NCBI GenBank assembly: GCA_032622095.1 | Contig: CP136062.1 | Span: 1,984,001-2,048,000 of the forward strand | DNA length: 64,000 nt | Direction: 5' to 3' | From: Siphonodentalium dalli | Lineage: Eukaryota > Mollusca > Scaphopoda > Gadilida > Siphonodentaliidae | Part shown: positions 56,815 through 64,000 of the stretch, piece by piece | How the letters are laid out: each line of letters begins with the position of its first letter | Position numbering within the stretch: the first letter of the stretch is position 1 | The notes under the pieces: generated by a model | Databases searched by the model: none | Seen by the model: the letters and a program-made list of their open reading frames with translations, nothing else | Told to the model about the DNA's origin: nothing | Made by a program: the position numbers and the translations under genes

Positions 56815-57030
56815 TAAGTAGTTTATTCTGTAGTGTTTTAGACATTAATTTTGCTGGTCGAATACAATATAATCATGTTGTTATCTGGGGTGGGTGATGA
56901 TTGGGACATAACGAATTTTGTAAATGGGATGACGTTTACAATAAACAATCTACGACAAAAGCAGATGTCAAAGCTTAAAACAAATTGTTTCCGTTATATA
57001 GACCTACAACAATCGTGCTATCGTCGGTGC
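56815..57030. repeat. Direct repeat, copy 2 (pair with 55150)
   Basis: Second copy, without the long poly-G, running directly into the ORF1 relic. Confidence 0.85.
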
Positions 57031-57755
57031 ATGAGCAAATAGTACGCATTATTCTATCATTCTTGCGTCCAATCCCCAGCGATGGCTGGTTTTCTAATTG
57101 TTCGTTTAACACAATGATGGAAGGAATGCTGGAACGTGTGATAACAAAAATGGCAAAGTGCGAGGTCGCTAACATTGCAGAAGACGCGTTCGTTCCCAAA
57201 GACAAATATGACAAAGAACGGGAGTCGCGACAGTCTGACGTCCGGGGCACTAAAGTTGACCTAGATGACTTACAACAGTAAGTTCGCCGTACAAACCTCC
57301 GTATCTCGGGCGTTCCGGAGAGACCGAATGAAAACACAGACCATATCGTTCTCGGCGTTGCCAATCAACTTGGTGTCCCTCTAGGAGACTGATGTGCATC
57401 GAAGCCATAGATTGGGCCCTAAACAAAACAACGGAACTAACGGCGTCTCATATAAACCTATATATACCCAGTCTCGCCAAAATATATTTGGGCTTCCCTC
57501 ATTCAAAATCAGGAGGGAACTCCACGGGAAGCGTAGAGACATTCCCCAAATAAAGCTACCATATCTTGATAAAAAGATATACATAAAGGAGGACTTAAGA
57601 AAGCCCATCAGCTACGCAAAGATGAACTGATCTACCAAACGTGGACAATTGATGGTGCCATCCTCATCCGGTTTAGGGAGGGTGAAAAGCCTATTAGTAT
57701 TACCACAGCCGAACAAATCGACAAGCTAGATTATGATTTACGTGGAAATTAAACC
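57030..57755 (+). pseudogene. LINE ORF1 relic (coiled coil, RRM, C-terminal domain)
   Basis: In order, across at least three frames: a charged segment ending VDLDDLQQ; an in-frame stop at 57282; VRRTNLRISGVPERPNENTD and VANQLGV; then HRSHRLGPKQ near 57397; then KKIYIKEDL near 57570; then LRKDELIYQTWTIDGAI and KPISITTAEQIDKLD to a natural stop near 57752. The chain RRTNLRI-GVPE, SHRLG, I-EDL, -W-DG- is the classic signature of L1/Tx1-type ORF1 proteins, which are trimeric RNA-binding chaperones. A stop and two or more frameshifts kill it. No endonuclease or reverse transcriptase follows. Confidence 0.8.
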
Positions 57756-58034
57756 ACAATGTAATCAATGTCAAAATTATCAGATCTTGACCATACATGT
57801 ATATAGCTGGTTGTTCTTTCAGATCGAATTTTGGAACTGAACAAGAAATTGTCATGCATAGTTGCATTCTTTATTGTATTAATACGGCACAACCAATATA
57901 TATTAGCACATGTAAATACACACCTGAATGTCCACAAATCATCGCTTCGTGTTTTGGCCAAACTCACAAATATCCACAATACACATTTATGATTAACACC
58001 TGCACTTCTATATCCGACGAAAATGATTTATGCA

Positions 58035-58345
58035 GAAATCTGCTAGATAAACAAAACGCCACCAACTGAATCTATCTTCTCCGTAAGCCTGGTGAAACAC
58101 TCCAGGACCGTTTGTTCTGCTTTCCAGTGTAGTAAATCATTAAGTTTCCTTCTCGAACGAATCCTCGATAGAAGGACGTCAGATTATTCGATTTTAAAAA
58201 TATTTTCAATGCGCAGCTAGATAAACAAAACGCATCCAACTGAATCTATCTTCCGTAAGCCCGATGAAACATTCCAGGACCGTTTGTTCTGTTTTCCAGT
58301 GTAGTAAATCATAGAGTTTCTTTCTTGGACGAATCCTCGATGGGT
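58035..58345. repeat. Tandem duplication, about 175-bp period
   Basis: GCTAGATAAACAAAACGC and CCAACTGAATCTATCTTC begin at about 58042 and 58216. Copies share CAGGACCGTTTGTTCTG and CCAGTGTAGTAAATCAT. Confidence 0.9.
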
Positions 58346-59540
58346 CAAACGCTTATTATCATCAATACATATTTATAACGAACCAAAGACGCTTTGGATC
58401 GTATATAGGCTATATCTGATTTTGTGACGTCACCAATTTTTAAGTAATACGACCCTTGGATTTTGAATTTTGAGGAGCAGAAATGTCGCACATAGGATCG
58501 GTGGGCCTAAAGCATTATTGTCGTAAAACTTGAAACTATAGATATATTACTGTAGTCTATAGGCAGTAATAATATATAATGATTATATGTAAGATGATAT
58601 TTATATATGTATTTTATCTTGGATTACGCTAGAATATTGTCATAACCAATAAATAATTTGAATTTGTATATTGTCGTAATCGGTTGTCAAGACCAACACA
58701 AATCAGTCGATAATTGTTTACAAATTAAAAAACATTTTCCCAGAAAACTATATTAATAACAGTCGCATCAATGCCCATGTTGAGAATATCTTCAATTTTC
58801 AATCGGTATTTTAGATAGATTCGTGCAATATTCATAAGTTTAAAGCAGAGTAACCCGGGCCAGGCTATTATTATTAACTTGTTTCGATCATCGACGAATA
58901 TTGTATAGATCGATGTTTCGATTCAGTCAATCAGTGCTCGTCGATAAAATCTAAAAATAAATCCGATAAATAAAATTTGATGATAACTTATAGTTCCAAA
59001 CGCATTGACAATTTAAACCCATAATATTCTGCAATTGTATGAAACAAACTACTTATTTAATTGTATTGAGGTTTAATAATGTTATAAAATGTTGTATTTC
59101 TAACAACCACGGACGAAGAGATGTGAGTTTGTGCTATAAATTAATACGCAATCACAATTCACAAATAGTCCCGCCGCAGAAATAATTCGTGAACACGAGG
59201 TGCAATTTATGTGAATATCGGCATAAACCGAGCACAACAACCGACTGTGACTAGCAGGTAAGTTACGTCAGTATGTGTGCATATTTGTGAACTCCATCTG
59301 TCCATAATTTCTAAGCATAGATACTTTCAACGTGATGACAATTTTGCAAATGAAAACAACAGAAAACTTGGAAAATTCGATGCACCATCATTGGCATCAA
59401 AACATCAATCATGGTAGGCCTATTGTCAATGTCATTATGTTCAAAGTTCTACATGGTGATATTCAATCAGCAACCATTGATTAGATGCCAACAACAATCA
59501 ATGAATCATTGCACTAAGTGAACGTTACATTAACTTGCTT
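58346..59540. other. Unassigned AT-rich sequence
   Basis: No feature recognised. Confidence 0.5.
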
Positions 59541-59902
59541 AAGTGTACATTCAGACAACCACGATGCAATAGTAAGTGGACAGATTTCCGTCGTAGGAAG
59601 TAACTGGTGGCTGGACTGCGCACGTCCAAATCGTAGGGCATAAAATAATATCAAGCTCTTGATTTTAGATGCTAAACCGTGGCATTCTTGGTTATCACCA
59701 CTTGCGGCTTAATCGCAGTCGTGTGTACATAAAAATTGAAGCTTGAAATGATAGCAGGCCAGTAGTCAATCACATGCTTTAGGAACAATCTATGATATCA
59801 TAATGTATGCAACATCGCAAGCGTCCGAACAAACTATCGACGATCATGTCGGGCTTGGTTCCTCTACTTACGATTGAATCATGGTCGTCTGAATGTACAC
59901 TA
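59541..59902. mobile_element. TIR element with about 38-bp TIRs
   Basis: AAGTGTACATTCAGACAACC at the left, inverse GGTCGTCTGAATGTACACT at the right, with CAATAGTAAGTGG/CTACTTACGATTG inside. Non-coding; superfamily not assigned. Confidence 0.7.
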
Positions 59903-60625
59903 AGGCAACCATGCATGATTCAATTGTAAGTGCCACCACACACGCTGCGATTAAAATCGTAAGTGGGGAAAATCGCAGGAGGAAGCATCCAATGCGCATG
60001 CCCACGACAATATCGTAGCCAAATCATAGTGATCGAGCACTGTTTGATTTTACCAGGAAAATCGTGGCGTGACCTTGGCAACTGTAGCTGTCACATGACC
60101 ACTGTCGCACTGGTCATGTTGTAAATACCACGAAAATTAAACATTCAAAAATGGCGCAACGTTTACAAACTTCTTGCACTTACAAAAACGAGGCCACATT
60201 GGTGGAGATGTGGCACGACAGGGAGTGCATGCCTATACCATATATCAGGCAAGGAGAAGAGGGCTGTCGCAATTGTTGAAATTCAATTGGGGCAGCTGAG
60301 CCTGTTGAGTTGACAGGTACAAAAATGTCAAAATAAAAACAATATTCAATTTCACTTGAACTTTCAACATCAAATTGTTAGTTTAGAAAATTTAGAAACA
60401 TGCCATGCATATGTATTTAGTTGCATAATGTGGAGAATGTGGTCTAACGTTTTGCTATCATGTGATTGATCACGTGGATAAAATCGTAGCTGTAAACATC
60501 GCAGCACCATAGCGTCTGCGGGCAAGCTACGATTTCTCCACCTACGATTTTCTCCACTGACAATTTTAATCGTAGCGTCTGCGGTGGCACTAAGTGGAAG
60601 AATTTCCATCGTAGGAAGTAACGCA
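59903..60625. mobile_element. Second, related TIR element or duplicated end
   Basis: GTGCCACCACACACGCTGCG near 59930 pairs with the inverse CGTCTGCGGTGGCAC near 60577. GATTAAAATCGTAAGTGG also appears inverted. GTCGTAGGAAGTAAC at 59592 reappears at 60609. This suggests nested or back-to-back copies of the 59541 family. Confidence 0.55.
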
Positions 60626-60854
60626 GATTAATCGACGACGGAAATGGTGTCAATTATCGGCTTTATCAAGGGTTCATCGATTATACGATTAATCGTGGCA
60701 CCCCTACTCGCTTTGGCAGCTGCCAGCTGGGGCCAGGCTATATAACGACATTGCTGGTTTTATGTGATGGAGGAAACCCGTGTACGCCATACTAGTAGGG
60801 TTAAACAATTAATTAACTCGGAATTTTGCTGTCCACTAGTCGAAACATTATTAG

Positions 60855-60992
60855 TTATCTTCGGCAACATCGGGGGTACATGTAGATTTAATACCTGGAT
60901 GTCGATTTTGAACCCTGAGGCGAGCAGAGGGGTTCAAAAAGAGACATACAGGTATTAAATCTCCATGTACCCCATGATGTTGCCGGAGATAA
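60855..60992. repeat. Long hairpin, about 60-bp arms
   Basis: TTATCTTCGGCAACAT with GGTACATG and TTTAATACCTG pairs with CAGGTATTAAA..CATGTACCCC and ATGTTGCCGGAGATAA. The inner GAACCC/GGGTTC extends it. Some mismatches. Confidence 0.8.
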
Positions 60993-61098
60993 TGATTTTG
61001 TCCCCACAACAATAACCATGTCTCCTTAATTGAAGTGTGTTTTTCATAGGTTATCGGATTAATTCACACCAATAAGAATGAAAGTGTCAATGACACTG

Positions 61099-62717
61099 TA
61101 GCTCAACTTAGGTAAGTGAATAATTTAATGGTTGAAATGTCTAACCTACATGTACATGTAGGCTGTAGCTGTGCCAAAGGATTTAGTCATGCAAAGAGTA
61201 AAATCCAAGATGGCTGCTGGCGGCCATGTTTTTTGGCTGAATGACCTCAAAATGACTCGTTTCCCATCTACATGTCATTGTTAACATCCATGATAAATTT
61301 CATGAAGATCCGACTAAAGCTACGACCTGCAGCCCACGCCAAAGGATTTAGTCATGTAAAGAGTAAAATCCAAGATGGCTGCTGGTGGCCATGTTTTTTG
61401 GCCGAACGACCCCAAAATGACTCGATCCCATCTACATTTCAATATTAACATCCATGACAAATTTCATGATCATCAGTCGAATAGTACGACCTGTAGCCCG
61501 CACCAATGGATTTAATTTTGAAATCCAAGATGGCCTCCAGCGGCCATGTTTTTTGGCTGAATAACCTCAAAAGGACTCGTTCCCGTCTACATGTAATTGA
61601 TAACATCCATGACAATTTTCACGAAGATCCGACTAAAGCTAAGACGTGTAGCCCGCGCCAAAGGATTTAGTCATGCAAAGAGTAAAATCCAAGATGGCTG
61701 CTGGCGACCATGTTTTTTGGCCAAACGACCCCAAAATGACTCATTCCAATCTACATGTCATTGTTAACATCCATGACACATTTCATGAATATCCGACTAA
61801 AGCTACAGTACGACCTGCAGCCCGCGCCAAAGGATTTAGTCATGTAAAGAGTAAAATCCAAGATGACAGCTGGCAGCCATGATTTTTGGCCAAACGACCC
61901 CAAAATGACCCGTTCTCATCTACATTTCAATATTAACATCCATGACAAATTTCATGATTATCAGTCGAATAGTACGACCTGTAGCCCGCACAATGGATTT
62001 AATTTTGAAATCCAAGATGGCCTCCAGCGGCCATGATTTTTGGCTGAATAACCTCAAAAGGACTCGTTCCCATCTACATGTCATTGTTAACATCCATGAC
62101 AAATTTCATGAAGATCGGACTAAAGCTACGACCTGTAGCCCGCGCCAAAGGATTTAGTCATGCAAAGAGTAAAATCCAAGATGGCTGCTGGCGGCCATGT
62201 TTTTTGGCCGAACGACCCCAAAATGACTCGTTCCAATCTACATTTCATTGTTAATATCCATGATAAATTTCATGAAGATCCGACTTAAGCTACGACCTGC
62301 AGCCCACGCCAAAGGATTTAGTCATGCAAAGAGTAAAATCCAAAATGGCTGTTGGTGGCCATGTTTTTTGGCCGAACGACCCCAAAATGACTCGATCCCA
62401 TCTACATTTCAATATTAACATCTATGACAAATTTCATGATCATCAGTCGAATAGTACGACCTGTAGCCCGCACCAATGGATTTAATTTTGAAATCCAAGA
62501 TGGCCGCCAGCGGCCATGTTTTTTGGCCGAATGACCCCAAAATGACTCGTTCCCATCTACATGTCAATGTCAACATTCTTGACAAATTTCATAAAGATCA
62601 AACCAAAGGTACGACCTGTAGCTCGTGCCAAAGGAAATTGTTGACAGACACACAAAGACACGGACGACGGATGCCAACCCATGGCAATAGCTCAAACTTA
62701 CAAAGTAAGTTGAGCTA
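61099..62717. mobile_element. Element with short TIRs enclosing a tandem array
   Basis: Starts TAGCTCAACTTA and ends TAAGTTGAGCTA. The right end is itself a hairpin (TAGCTCAAACTTAC-AAA-GTAAGTTGAGCTA, 62689-62717), preceded by a GACAGACACACAAAGACACG tract. The array fills nearly all of it. Superfamily unassigned. Confidence 0.55.
61179..62632. repeat. Nine-unit tandem array with three-unit higher-order repeat
   Basis: Unit starts: 61179, 61344, 61508, 61663, 61832, 61995, 62150, 62314, 62478 (155-169 bp). Units cycle through three types. A has TTTAGTCATGCAAAGAG. B ends with a CAGTCGAATAGTACGACC variant. C begins ATGGATTTAATTTTGAAATC. The A-B-C trimer of about 486 bp occurs three times. Frames through it are artefacts of the repeat. 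Confidence 0.95.
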
Positions 62718-64000
62718 ATAATTCAGTAGCTGACCTAAGGACCTGGGGTCAGGTGACGTCAAATTCGGAGTGTGAGAGCAACATCACGATTGGTGGAAAC
62801 TGCGAGTTCAAGGGTCATTCATATACCCCTGATGTTTCACGTGCTCATATACCCCCGATGTTTGGCGCACATTCTCTTATACCCCGCCGTCAAGGGTGAC
62901 GGGGGACATGGTGATTTAAACATGGCGTTGTAGCCAATCAGATTGCTAGTTACAACCGGGTGTGGGGACAAAGTGTATTAGTTACATGTATAACATTTTC
63001 AAGATCGATTCCGGCATAAACGGTGTAAACTGCGTGTAAGTTACGGTAAGTATAACGTTTGGTGGCACCCGGAATTGACAGTGTTACTAGTACTAATATA
63101 GATGGTGACCCGACTATTAATTGAAAAAATGAAATTGACAAGACAATGTCTCACTCGTCGTTTGAGGTCAAAGACATCACTGCGACATGATGGCAATGAT
63201 TGATGCTTTATCGTTTGTCGGAGACCGCTTTGATCTAGACACTGTGTATATTTCAATTGATCTCGCACCGTCGGGTTATGATGCGATCTCTGTGAAGGTC
63301 GCTTAAGGATGAAGTTAAGGTGACGTCAATGTCACGTCATTGGTACTACCGTATATAAATGAGACTGGATTTAAGAACTGGTTATCGTACCGGTATTCTA
63401 CAACGTCGTAGCCTATACTATAGGGCGTATTTAGTCGGAACATTAACATTTTATAGTGACACCGCTCGGCACCAGTTTATTGGTGATCCCTAAACGAAAT
63501 CTCGAACGCCGATAATAAATTTAAGACCTGTATAAATGATCGTGTTTTTAATCATTATCCACCACATGTCAAATTATATAATTACATTCAGTGTGTTGGA
63601 TAAATATTAAGATGTTTACTGTATTATTTCCCAAATAAATTGGTGTCTATGCAGGGAAATGCGCTATGCAATAGACTGTCATTGCATCAGTCATCAGTGT
63701 ACGCCATGTACAATGAATTTTCCGTACCATGTTATGTTTGAAAGTTTTGATATCGGGTACCGACCAGTCGACGCAACGTGACTTTTGGACCTCGACTAGT
63801 CGACTTTGGAATTCACTAATCGTTTCAACACTAGACTGCGCCACGATTATGGTACAACCGTGATGAACACGCGAACCATCACAGACCTACCGGTACCTGC
63901 AGGTTGCACAATAACACACAGACCTTCCACGAGTAACCAGCGCCGGGACTGGGAGGCCAATACATATGAACAGTGGGCTATTGAGCAACTTAGCCTATAC
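62718..64000. other. Unassigned right end of window
   Basis: ATACCCC.GATGTTT occurs twice near 62824 and 62850. GTGTGGGGACAAAG at 62958 mirrors TTTTGTCCCCACAA near 60997, a possible outer inverted pair. No gene recognised. Confidence 0.45.

Noticed and set aside
61179-62632. CRISPR-like array
   Set aside because: Repeats of 155-169 bp without spacers of constant size in eukaryotic DNA are satellite-like, not CRISPR.
61673-62718. Frames with repeated KSKMA..H.FWPND phrases
   Set aside because: Periodicity is that of the 160-bp array. Stops interrupt every frame over the whole array.

Overview
This window looks like repeat-dominated intergenic or intronic DNA from an animal, most likely a marine invertebrate with a large AT-rich genome. 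The evidence is the transposon mix and the absence of compact genes. I see remnants of several non-LTR retrotransposon types (two-ORF LINE, Jockey-like, L2/CR1-like, L1/Tx1-style ORF1), a DIRS-type tyrosine-recombinase retrotransposon, many non-autonomous Helitrons, and MITEs with TTAA or TA target sites. There are no operons, no ribosome-binding sites, no CRISPR arrays, no rRNA and no convincing intact tRNA. I could not identify a single host protein-coding exon, and I cannot name the species.

Layout. 0-4.4 kb: short direct repeats, a TIR element, three Tc1/mariner-type MITEs in tandem, degenerate tandem repeats. 4.9-6.5 kb: minus-strand LINE with ORF1 and the start of ORF2 (endonuclease) but no reverse transcriptase. 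7.75-10.8 kb: near-identical 1.5-kb tandem duplication carrying a minisatellite and a Helitron 3' end. 11.2-17.6 kb: 1.28-kb inverted repeats around a 3.76-kb core that holds a TTAA MITE and a 205-bp tandem duplication. 17.7-18.4 kb: Helitron pieces and a 120-bp palindrome. 18.8-21.1 kb: 5'-truncated Jockey-like LINE with poly(A). 24.5-25.8 kb: tRNA-like sequence, then a direct repeat pair, one copy of which is flanked by a complete small Helitron. 26.2-28.6 kb: L2/CR1-type LINE tail abutting a decayed DIRS element.

28.9-31.2 kb: three minus-strand Helitrons joined end to end with no host base between them, next to an opposite-facing Helitron 3' end. 31.7-34.8 kb: CT-rich tandem repeats interrupted by a fourth Helitron, then another tandem family. 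35.9-46.6 kb: tandem repeats, two TTAA MITEs, a 919-bp TTAA element with long TIRs, and hairpins. 48.0-55.1 kb: LINE ORF1 relic, then a roughly 280-bp repeat family into which a 3.36-kb Helitron with its own internal array has inserted. 56.0-57.8 kb: piggyBac-like MITE nested in another TIR, then an ORF1 relic. 59.5-62.7 kb: nested TIR elements, a long hairpin, and a nine-unit array organised as a three-unit higher-order repeat.

The open reading frames that carry recognisable domains all belong to retrotransposons, and most are broken. The structural interest lies in how mobile elements nest, abut and seed tandem arrays. All Helitron and MITE boundaries were read by eye from terminal motifs (TC at the 5' end; hairpin plus CTAG at the 3' end; A|T or TTAA target sites). 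They should be confirmed by multi-copy alignment.
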